The position numbers were made by a program, and so were the translations under genes. Below, one piece after another: positions 57,559 to 64,000 of a stretch of DNA of 64,000 nt (positions are counted from its first letter, which is position 1; every line of letters begins with the position of its first letter). The stretch spans positions 1-64,000 of the forward strand of contig CACHFM010000005.1 of NCBI GenBank assembly GCA_902579105.1, written 5' to 3'. Under the pieces are notes generated by a model that saw only the letters and a program-made list of their open reading frames with translations, was not told the origin of the DNA and ran no database searches. The stretch is from an uncultured Pelagibacteraceae bacterium. GTDB taxonomy: Bacteria > Pseudomonadota > Alphaproteobacteria > Pelagibacterales > Pelagibacteraceae.

Positions 57559-58913
57559 TGGCCGCAGAAATTTTAATTGTTGATGATAATGCTGATATAA
57601 GAAATATTATAAATGAACTTATAATTGATTCTGGATATAAAACTAGATTGGCAGCTAATTATAATCAAGCACTTGCTGAAATTGATAAAAAATTACCAGA
57701 TGTTGCAATACTTGATGTTAAATTGGATAAAGGTGATAACGACGGTATAGAATTATTATCACATATAAAATCAAAAAATAAAGATATTCCAGTAATTATT
57801 ATTTCTGGTCATGCAAATATTGAAATGGCTGTTAAGTCTCTTCAAAATGGAGCTTTTGAATTTATTGAAAAACCATTCGATCAAAATAGACTGTTAAATT
57901 TTGTTAGTAGAGCAGTTGAGAATTATAACCTTAAAAAGCTAAATAAAGAATATGAAAATAAATTATTTTCGTCTTATGATCTTATTGGTGAAAGTAAAAA
58001 TATTGTTAATATAAATGATCAAATAAAAAAAATTTCAATTACAGAAAGTAGAGTTCTAATTAATGGTCCATCTGGTTCTGGCAAAGAATTAATTGCTAGA
58101 AAAATACACAAAAGTTCAAATAGAGAAAAGAAACCATTTATAGTACTAAATGGTGCTCTTCTTGATGCAAACAAATATGAATTAGAGTTATTTGGCGAAG
58201 AAAAAGAAAACGGTTCTATTTCCTATGGAGCTCTTGAAAAAGCAAATAATGGAACTCTCCTAATTGATCAGATCTCAGATATACCTTTAAATATTCAATC
58301 AAAAATATTAAGAGTTTTAACTGACCAAAAATTTAAAAGAATTAATGGAAATAATGATATAGTTGTAAATGTAAGATTAATTTGCTCTTCGAGTAAAGAT
58401 TTAAAAAAAGAAATTGAAAAAGGTAATTTTAGAGAAGATTTATTGCACAGGATTAATGTTTTTGAAATTAATATAGAACCTCTTAGTCAAAGAATTTCAG
58501 ACATACCTCTTTTAATCAAATATTTTTCAAAAAAAATATCTGAGAATTATAATATTAAAGAATTAGATATTGATGAAAATAATAGTTATATTCTTAATCA
58601 TAATTGGCAAGGTAATGTTAGAGAATTAAGAAATTTAATAGAAAGAATTGCTATTTTGCAACCTGAGACAAAAGATAAAATTTCAAATATCGTTAAAGAG
58701 TCGTTAAAAAATAATAATTTTACTGATCAAATTTCAGAAAATGACCTATCTGTGCCATTAAAAGAAGCTAGAGAAAAATTTGAAAAGGAGTATTTAACTA
58801 TTCAATTAAAAAAATTTAATGGCAATATTTCTAAAACAGCTAACTTTGTTGGAATGGAAAGAACTGCTTTGCATAGAAAATTAAAAGGTCTAGGAATTAA
58901 AGAATTTAACTAA
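57558..58913 (+). CDS. ntrX: response regulator NtrX with degenerate AAA+ domain
   Basis: NtrX (451 residues) has a receiver domain with acidic pocket Asp9-Asp10 and phosphoacceptor Asp53, a central AAA+ domain, and a C-terminal Fis-type helix-turn-helix (FNGNISKTANFVGMERTALH). Walker A is intact (GPSGSGKE, 170-177). The loop that carries GAFTGA in sigma-54 activators reads ELFGEEKENGSISYGALEKA (209-228), with no GAFTGA. Walker B ends Asp237-Gln238 instead of Asp-Glu. It therefore probably acts as a DNA-binding regulator that does not use sigma-54. It starts on the last base of ntrY. Confidence 0.93.
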   Translation: MAAEILIVDDNADIRNIINELIIDSGYKTRLAANYNQALAEIDKKLPDVAILDVKLDKGDNDGIELLSHIKSKNKDIPVIIISGHANIEMAVKSLQNGAFEFIEKPFDQNRLLNFVSRAVENYNLKKLNKEYENKLFSSYDLIGESKNIVNINDQIKKISITESRVLINGPSGSGKELIARKIHKSSNREKKPFIVLNGALLDANKYELELFGEEKENGSISYGALEKANNGTLLIDQISDIPLNIQSKILRVLTDQKFKRINGNNDIVVNVRLICSSSKDLKKEIEKGNFREDLLHRINVFEINIEPLSQRISDIPLLIKYFSKKISENYNIKELDIDENNSYILNHNWQGNVRELRNLIERIAILQPETKDKISNIVKESLKNNNFTDQISENDLSVPLKEAREKFEKEYLTIQLKKFNGNISKTANFVGMERTALHRKLKGLGIKEFN

Positions 58914-58914
58914 A

Positions 58915-60306
58915 ATGAATATAATCATTTGTGGAGCTGGAAGAGTTGGTTTCACTATAGCGAAACAACTAAGTGATCAAGGACACTCCATTACAGTAAT
59001 TGATCAATCAAGCGAAGATATACAAAAAATTGATGACGCTTTAGATGTAAAGGCAATAGTTGGTAAAGCAACTTACCCATCAATTCTTGAAAAAGCTAAC
59101 GCTTCTGAGACTGATATGATTATTGCTGTTACAAGAAATGACGAGATTAATATGGTTATATGTCAAATTGCTTTTTCTATATTCAATATACCTAAAAAGA
59201 TAGCAAGAATAAGATCTCAGGACTATCTAAATCCAAAATTTACAAGAGTTTATAATAAAGAAAATTTACCCATTGATGTAATTATTTCTCCAGAAATTGA
59301 AATTGCAAAATCTATTCAGAGAAAATTAGAAGCACCAGGAGCATTAGATAGTGTGCCTTTTGCTGATAATAAAATTAGATTGATAGAAATTTTGATAAAT
59401 GAAAATTGTAATTTAATTAATATAAAACTTAATGAACTAACAAAAAAATATCCAAATCTTGATGCAAATATTATTGGTATAATTAGAAATGATAAATTTT
59501 TAATACCTAAAAAAAATGATGATATTCAAAAAAATGATAAAATTTATGTTATTATAAATTCATCTCAGATGGCCGAAACACTAGAAGCATTCGGTCATAA
59601 CGAAAAAATATCAAAAAAAATATTAATTGTTGGCGGTGGTAATATAGGATTTAACTTGGCAAAGAACCTTGAAGAATCTTTAGACTCAGCTAGGGTAAAA
59701 ATTGTTGAAAAAGATAAAGATCGATCTGAGTTTTTAGCTAAAGAACTTAATAATACAATTGTAATAAATGGAAATGGTTTAGAAGAGGAGGTTTTGATTG
59801 AAGCTAATTTAGAAGAAGCAGAAACAGTTCTTGCTCTAACCAATGATGATGAAGATAATTTAATGGTAAGTGTATTAGTTGAAAAATTTGCTAAAGATGG
59901 AAAAAATGTTGATGATAAGAGAACAATGGCTCTTATTAACAAACCAAATTATTCTTTATTACAAAATTCACTTAAAATTGATGATCTTATTGACCCGAGA
60001 ATGAATACAGTGTCTAGCATTTTAAAGCATATTCACAAAGGTACAATTGAAACTGCGTATACAATTCTTAATGGTGAATATGAAGTTATAGAGGCTGAAA
60101 TTATAGAAACATCAGAATTAATTAATAAAGAATTAAAAAACTCAAATTTGCCAGATGAAATAAGAATTGGAGCTGTTTTACGCGAAAATAAAGTAATTAT
60201 ACCTAGATCAAATTTTGTATTTCAAAAAGATGATAGAGTTGTTTTTTTAGCAAAAAAAGACTCAATTTCAGTTGTAGAAAATATATTTAGAATTAGTTCT
60301 ATTTAA
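58915..60306 (+). CDS. trkA: Trk potassium uptake regulator TrkA
   Basis: TrkA (463 residues) is the cytoplasmic NAD-binding gating subunit of the Trk potassium transporter. Two RCK repeats are complete: the first starts IIICGAGRVGFTIAKQLSDQ with the acidic NAD-binding Asp in VIDQSSEDI, the second starts ILIVGGGNIGFNLAKNLEES. A TrkA-C domain follows each. Length matches the usual 458. It follows ntrX by one base and precedes trkH by four. In many alphaproteobacteria trkA follows ntrX but trkH lies elsewhere. Confidence 0.95.
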   Translation: MNIIICGAGRVGFTIAKQLSDQGHSITVIDQSSEDIQKIDDALDVKAIVGKATYPSILEKANASETDMIIAVTRNDEINMVICQIAFSIFNIPKKIARIRSQDYLNPKFTRVYNKENLPIDVIISPEIEIAKSIQRKLEAPGALDSVPFADNKIRLIEILINENCNLINIKLNELTKKYPNLDANIIGIIRNDKFLIPKKNDDIQKNDKIYVIINSSQMAETLEAFGHNEKISKKILIVGGGNIGFNLAKNLEESLDSARVKIVEKDKDRSEFLAKELNNTIVINGNGLEEEVLIEANLEEAETVLALTNDDEDNLMVSVLVEKFAKDGKNVDDKRTMALINKPNYSLLQNSLKIDDLIDPRMNTVSSILKHIHKGTIETAYTILNGEYEVIEAEIIETSELINKELKNSNLPDEIRIGAVLRENKVIIPRSNFVFQKDDRVVFLAKKDSISVVENIFRISSI

Positions 60307-60310
60307 CTAG

Positions 60311-61708
60311 ATGTTACAATTTAGAGTAAAATATTTAAGCTTTTTTTTTGGATTAATATCAATTTTATCTTTTTTTAATATAATTTATTCTTATTATTTT
60401 AATTTTTATCTAAATTTAAATACTTATTATTTTAGTCTTATTTCATCATCCGTAATTGCAGTAATATTTTACAAAATAAAAGCAAGTGAAAACAAGCCAT
60501 CAATTTTTGAAAAAATTCTTACTGTTTTTTTAGGATATATTCTACTGCCTTTGATTTTATCAATTCCTTTTTATTTTAGTATATATAACTTAACTTTTTT
60601 AAATTCATTATTCGAAACTGTTTCAGGCTTTACTTCAACAGGATTTACAATTTTTGACAATATTAAACATATTGATCAAGGATTAATATTATGGAGATCA
60701 TCAATTCAATGGATCGGTGGTTTATATTTTTTATTTTCAATTATTTTTTTAATTGATATCTATGATGAAAGTTTAAAGAAATCACTTACAAATTTTTTAT
60801 CGTTTAATAGTTCTGAAATTTTAAAACAAACCATAAAGATTTTTTTATTATATTCTGGTTTAACAATATCAATTTTTTTAATTTTAAACATTCTTGGTAT
60901 TAGATCTTTTAATTCTCTTAATTTGGCGATGTCTATTATTTCTTCAGGTGGTTTTATGCCAGTAAATGATTTGTCATTAGTTTTAAATAGTAATATTAAA
61001 ATTATTATATTTTCATTTTTAATGTTAATTTCTTTTTTTAGTATTTTTTTTATTTTTAATTTAATTTTCTTAAGAAATAAAAATCTTAATTTCTTCTATG
61101 AAGATATTCATTTGTTTTTATACTTTATAATAGTTGTTACATTTTTTTTTATTTTTGACAAAAATTTTATTTATAGTTTTTTTTCTCTTGTAAGTAGTAT
61201 TTCAAATATTGGTATTTCACTTAAAATGAATCATGATGATCTAATTTTTGTTTATTTAATTTTAGTAATAATTGGAGGATCATTTTTTTCTACAAGTTCA
61301 GGGTTAAGATTCTTAAAAATCTATTCATTAATAAAATATTCACTGAATCAAATACTATCTTATAGTAAGCCTAAGAATATTTTTATGAATAAATTAATTT
61401 TTTTTAAAATTAATTTTGATTTTAAGGAAATAAACAAATATTTTTTAACTGTAATAATTTTTATTATTTCGTTATTTGTCTTAACTTCTTTATTAAGTTT
61501 AAGCGGTGTTCAATTTGAAAATTCTTTTAAATTGGCAATTTTAACTTTGATGAATACAGTTAATTCTTCGTCATATGGCTTAAGTGATTTTAATTTTAAT
61601 AATTTACATATTTTTACTAAATATTTTATGATTTTTTTTATGATTATCGGAAGGGTTGAACTTTTAACTTTATTATTAATAGTAAAAAAATTTCTTTTTA
61701 AATATTAA
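60311..61708 (+). CDS. trkH: Trk potassium transporter membrane subunit TrkH
   Basis: TrkH (465 residues) is the potassium-conducting membrane subunit gated by TrkA. About ten membrane segments are visible, in the four-fold pore layout. The filter-like segments are ETVSGFTSTGFTIFD, then MSIISSGGFMPVND, then LVSSISNIGISLKMN, then MNTVNSSSYGLSDF. IQWIGGLYFLFSIIFLIDIY follows the first pore loop, as in the family. Length is normal. It ends 34 bases before tRNA-Arg. Confidence 0.92.
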   Translation: MLQFRVKYLSFFFGLISILSFFNIIYSYYFNFYLNLNTYYFSLISSSVIAVIFYKIKASENKPSIFEKILTVFLGYILLPLILSIPFYFSIYNLTFLNSLFETVSGFTSTGFTIFDNIKHIDQGLILWRSSIQWIGGLYFLFSIIFLIDIYDESLKKSLTNFLSFNSSEILKQTIKIFLLYSGLTISIFLILNILGIRSFNSLNLAMSIISSGGFMPVNDLSLVLNSNIKIIIFSFLMLISFFSIFFIFNLIFLRNKNLNFFYEDIHLFLYFIIVVTFFFIFDKNFIYSFFSLVSSISNIGISLKMNHDDLIFVYLILVIIGGSFFSTSSGLRFLKIYSLIKYSLNQILSYSKPKNIFMNKLIFFKINFDFKEINKYFLTVIIFIISLFVLTSLLSLSGVQFENSFKLAILTLMNTVNSSSYGLSDFNFNNLHIFTKYFMIFFMIIGRVELLTLLLIVKKFLFKY

Positions 61709-61742
61709 TTTAGTATTATATATGTAAAATTAATTAATAACT

Positions 61743-61819
61743 GCGCCCTTAGCTCAGCTGGATAGAGCATCGGTTTTCTAAACCGAGGGTCGGAGGTTCG
61801 AATCCTCCAGGGCGCGCCA
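61743..61819 (+). tRNA. tRNA-Arg, anticodon TCT
   Basis: The acceptor arms GCGCCCT and AGGGCGC pair perfectly. The D arm is AGCTCAGCTGGATAGAGC. The anticodon stem TCGGT/ACCGA holds loop TTTCTAA, with TCT at 61777-61779 reading AGA/AGG codons. The T arm is CGGAGGTTCGAATCCTCC. The discriminator is G, and CCA is encoded. AGA is the main arginine codon in this AT-rich genome, so this tRNA is likely important. Confidence 0.97.
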
Positions 61820-61844
61820 ATATCAATATATATCCATTATATTT

Positions 61845-61873
61845 TTGACCACACAAGATATAGTTAATAATAT
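61845..61873 (+). promoter_or_regulatory. possible aapJ promoter
   Basis: TTGACC at 61845-61850 and TAATAT at 61868-61873 are spaced by 17 bases. Transcription would start near 61880, giving a leader of about 108 bases that includes the two palindromes. A second TTGACG at 61895-61900 has a poorer partner (GATAAA at 61920-61925, 19-base spacing). Confidence 0.4.
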
Positions 61874-61928
61874 TCCAAAAATTTTAAATTTTCTTTGACG
61901 TTTTTAGATAATGATAGAAGATAAATCT

Positions 61929-61964
61929 AATTCAAATTTTATTTTGAATTATTTGTTAACAAAT
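61929..61964 (+). repeat. two adjacent inverted repeats upstream of aapJ
   Basis: AATTCAAA at 61929-61936 and TTTGAATT at 61943-61950 form a perfect 8-base inverted repeat with a 6-base loop. It is directly followed by a perfect 14-base palindrome ATTTGTTAACAAAT at 61951-61964. They lie 24-59 bases before the aapJ start codon. They could be operator sites or weak RNA hairpins in the leader. Confidence 0.6.
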
Positions 61965-61987
61965 AAAAATAACTAAAAGGAAGAATA

Positions 61988-63028
61988 ATGTTTAAATACT
62001 TAAAACAATTAACTTCTTTAGTTGCTATGGTAGCTGTGTTGTTCACTTTTACAACAGAAACTATGGCTGCTAAAAAATCAAAGACACTTAAAAACACTCA
62101 AAAGAAGGGTTTTGTAAGATGTGGAGTATCTCAAGGTCTACCTGGATTTTCTAATGCTGACTCAGCAGGAAACTGGACTGGTGTTGACGTTGATGTATGT
62201 AGAGCGGTAGCTGCTGCAGTATTAGGTGATGCAAACAAAGTTAAGTTTACACCATTAAGTGCTAAAGAAAGATTTACAGCTTTAACATCAAATGAGATAG
62301 ATATCTTATCAAGAAATACAACTTGGACTCTTTCTAGAGATGCTGATATCGGACTTACTTTCGTTGGAGTAAACTTCTACGATGGTCAAGGTTTTATGGT
62401 TAGAAAAAATTCTGGATATACATCTGTGAATGATTTCAAAAACGGTATTTCTGCTTGTACAAACTTAGGAACAACAACTGAGCTTAACATGAGAGACTTC
62501 TTTAATTCAAAAGGAATTTCTTATGAGCCAGTAACTTTTGAAAAAGCTGACGAAGTTGTTGCTGCGTATGATGCTGGAAGATGTGATACCTATACAACTG
62601 ATAAATCTGGTTTAGCTGCTCAAAGAATTAAATTGAGCTCTCCAGATGACCACATAGTTTTACCTGAAACTATTTCAAAAGAGCCTTTAGGCCCTGTAGT
62701 TAGACAAGGTGATTCTGTATGGGAAGATATCGTAAGATGGTCTTTGAATGTTATGATCGAAGCTGAAGAATACGGTGTTAATTCAGCTAATGCAGACTCT
62801 ATGAAAACTTCTGATAATCCAGCAGTTAAAAGATTAGTTGGTGCAGAAGGTGAATTAGGAGCTGCTTTAGGTCTAGATAATGACTGGAGTTTAAGAATTA
62901 TCAAGCAAGTTGGTAACTATGGTGAAAGCTATAAGAGAAATATTGCTGACACTGGTATTTTGCCTGACAGAGGTCCAAATGAATTATGGACTAAAGGTGG
63001 AATTCTTTACGTACCACCAGCAAGATAA
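61988..63028 (+). CDS. aapJ: general L-amino acid ABC transporter, periplasmic binding protein
   Basis: AapJ (346 residues) captures amino acids in the periplasm for the AapQMP transporter. A signal peptide of about 28 residues ends MAA before KKSKT. The family pattern follows: GFVRCGVSQGLPGFSNADSA, WTGVDVDVCRAVAAAVLGD, FTALTSNEIDILSRNTTWTL, YDAGRCDTYTTDKSGLAAQR, and the C-terminal DRGPNELWTKGGILYVPP. An AGGAAG Shine-Dalgarno at 61978-61983, five bases before the ATG, is unusually strong for this window. Together with the clean downstream terminator this suggests very high expression. Confidence 0.96.
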   Translation: MFKYLKQLTSLVAMVAVLFTFTTETMAAKKSKTLKNTQKKGFVRCGVSQGLPGFSNADSAGNWTGVDVDVCRAVAAAVLGDANKVKFTPLSAKERFTALTSNEIDILSRNTTWTLSRDADIGLTFVGVNFYDGQGFMVRKNSGYTSVNDFKNGISACTNLGTTTELNMRDFFNSKGISYEPVTFEKADEVVAAYDAGRCDTYTTDKSGLAAQRIKLSSPDDHIVLPETISKEPLGPVVRQGDSVWEDIVRWSLNVMIEAEEYGVNSANADSMKTSDNPAVKRLVGAEGELGAALGLDNDWSLRIIKQVGNYGESYKRNIADTGILPDRGPNELWTKGGILYVPPAR

Positions 63029-63047
63029 TTAAATTAAATAATTAGTT

Positions 63048-63080
63048 AAAAAGGGCTAGATTTTTCTAGCCCTTTTTTTT
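63048..63080 (+). terminator. intrinsic terminator between aapJ and aapQ
   Basis: A 13-base inverted repeat has arms at 63048-63060 (A-run then GGGCTAGA) and 63065-63077 (TCTAGCCC then T-run), with a TTTT loop, and the T-run continues to 63080. This is a classic Rho-independent terminator. It lies 20 bases after the aapJ stop and 11 bases before aapQ, so partial read-through could set a high ratio of binding protein to permease. Confidence 0.93.
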
Positions 63081-63090
63081 ATAGTTTACT

Positions 63091-64000
63091 GTGAACCTTA
63101 ATTTTAAAAAGATATTTCCACAATTACTTACCTTGTTGTTTGTTATACTTGTTTTTGGATTTTTTTCTTACAATGCTCAAGTTAACATGGAAAATAGAGG
63201 CATAACTTTTGGTTATGGTTTTTTATCTCAAGAATCTTCTTTTGATGTACAATTTTCATTAATTGAATTTGATGGCTCGCATTCATATTTTAGAGCATAT
63301 CTAGTTGGTTTATTAAATACCATTTTAGTTTCAGTTATAGGAATAATATTTGCAACTATAATTGGTATTGCTGTTGGAATTGCAAGATTATCTAAAAATT
63401 ATCTTATTGAAAGAACAGCAGCAATCTATGTAGAATTTTTTAGAAATATACCATTACTATTACAGATATTTTTTTGGTATTTTGCTGCTTTGAGAGCTTT
63501 GCCATTGCCACAAAAAGCAGAACCCATGTTTGGTGTATTTTTCTTAACAATAAAAGGTTTTTTTGTGCCTGCTTTTATATGGAATAATTTAGATATTTTT
63601 ATTTATTCTATAATTGCAGCAATAATATCTATTATTTTTGTTAGAATACATGCAAGAAAAAAACAAGAAACTGAGGGTAAACAAACTCCAGTCTTGATGA
63701 TTTCAATTGGATTATTATTAATTTTACCTCTTTTAAGTTTTATAATAGGAGGAGCTAGTTTTACTGTAGAAGTTCCAGTCTTAAAACAATTATCGCAGTC
63801 TTCTTTTACTTATGAAGGTGGTATAGGACTGCCTCCTGAATTAATTGCATTAGCATTAGCATTATCTCTTTATACAGCAACTTTTATAGCAGAATGTGTT
63901 AGAGCAGGAGTGCAAGGAGTTGGAAAAGGTCAAAAGGAAGCTGCAGCATCAATAGGTTTAACTCCAAACCAAGTATTAAAATTAGTGGTTATGCCTCAAG
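63091..64000 (+). CDS. aapQ: general L-amino acid ABC transporter permease AapQ, cut by the right window edge
   Basis: The frame is open from a GTG at 63091 to the window end (303 codons); the 3' part is missing. The product matches the HisM/GlnP-like permease AapQ: an N-terminal membrane helix (about 8-27), a periplasmic stretch, then HSYFRAYLVGLLNTILVSVI and EFFRNIPLLLQIFFWYF, a large periplasmic insert with several helices, and the ATPase-contacting EAA loop GVGKGQKEAAASIGLTPNQV near the end. The GTG is the first start after the terminator; a Met 33 codons in would lose the first helix. It follows aapJ as in other alphaproteobacteria, and aapM and aapP should follow. Confidence 0.92.
   Translation, partial: MNLNFKKIFPQLLTLLFVILVFGFFSYNAQVNMENRGITFGYGFLSQESSFDVQFSLIEFDGSHSYFRAYLVGLLNTILVSVIGIIFATIIGIAVGIARLSKNYLIERTAAIYVEFFRNIPLLLQIFFWYFAALRALPLPQKAEPMFGVFFLTIKGFFVPAFIWNNLDIFIYSIIAAIISIIFVRIHARKKQETEGKQTPVLMISIGLLLILPLLSFIIGGASFTVEVPVLKQLSQSSFTYEGGIGLPPELIALALALSLYTATFIAECVRAGVQGVGKGQKEAAASIGLTPNQVLKLVVMPQ

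Noticed and set aside
59595..59942. Minus-strand open frame of 115 codons opposite trkA
   Set aside because: Antisense to the second RCK domain, Ser/Thr-rich by frame bias, no support for translation.
1..64000. CRISPR arrays, insertion sequences, prophage, toxin-antitoxin modules, rRNA
   Set aside because: No regularly spaced repeats, transposase or integrase motifs, or rRNA sequences were seen. The RatA-family gene next to lipA is a lone COQ10-type protein, not a toxin module.

Overview
The window looks like a chromosome segment of a SAR11-clade alphaproteobacterium (Candidatus Pelagibacter or a close relative). The evidence is very low GC, spacers mostly under 60 bases, many stop/start overlaps of 1-8 bases, alphaproteobacterial gene order, and protein types typical of the group: LpxI, fused IspDF, an insertion-less ProS, RNase J, NtrYX and AapJQ. 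Coding is close to saturation. I see no insertion sequence, prophage, CRISPR array, integron, rRNA or plasmid function, and no gene-free stretch over 300 bases.

Layout. 1-4066: a left-truncated membrane protein and a secreted PQQ-type beta-propeller protein with a haem c motif. 4067-4523: spacer with tRNA-Val(TAC) and tRNA-Asp(GTC). 4524-18395: complete respiratory complex I operon, nuoA to nuoN in order. 18395-28035: birA, coaX, RNase J, proS, lolC, lolD and dnaE in one dense run. 28036-39797: a structured leader, then rpsB, tsf, frr, uppS, cdsA, dxr, bamA, skp, fabZ, lpxD, lpxA, lpxI and lpxB, covering translation and outer-membrane construction. 39774-47187 (minus strand): ppiD-like gene, trpE, trpG, trpD, trpC, lexA and gltX. 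47244-53697 (plus): tpiA, secG, pyrG, kdsA, eno, ftsB, lipA and a RatA/COQ10-family gene. 53694-55751 (minus): ispDF, pgpA and cinA. 55777-61708 (plus): ntrY, ntrX, trkA and trkH. 61743-64000: tRNA-Arg(TCT), aapJ, a terminator, and aapQ cut by the window end.

How the genes work together. Complex I feeds the quinone pool, and the PQQ/cytochrome protein could be a second electron entry point. BamA, Skp, LolCD, PpiD-like, UppS, CdsA and the Lpx enzymes build the envelope, with KdsA making the Kdo precursor. TrpEGDC makes the early tryptophan intermediates. NtrYX is probably a redox or nitrogen-linked sensor pair next to potassium uptake genes, and the window ends in a general amino-acid ABC transporter, a hallmark of this oligotrophic lifestyle.

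There is no obvious unknown multi-gene system. The most interesting signals are regulatory or reductive: an NtrX that has lost the sigma-54 loop and the Walker B glutamate, an NtrY without a PAS domain, a pseudoknot-capable rpsB leader covering the ribosome-binding site, a LexA box lying on the lexA -10 element, back-to-back tpiA/ppiD promoters in 56 bases, paired palindromes upstream of aapJ, and several classic clusters with a usual member missing (pyrH, rseP, pdhABC, dusB-ntrBC). All calls were made by reading; no database search was run.
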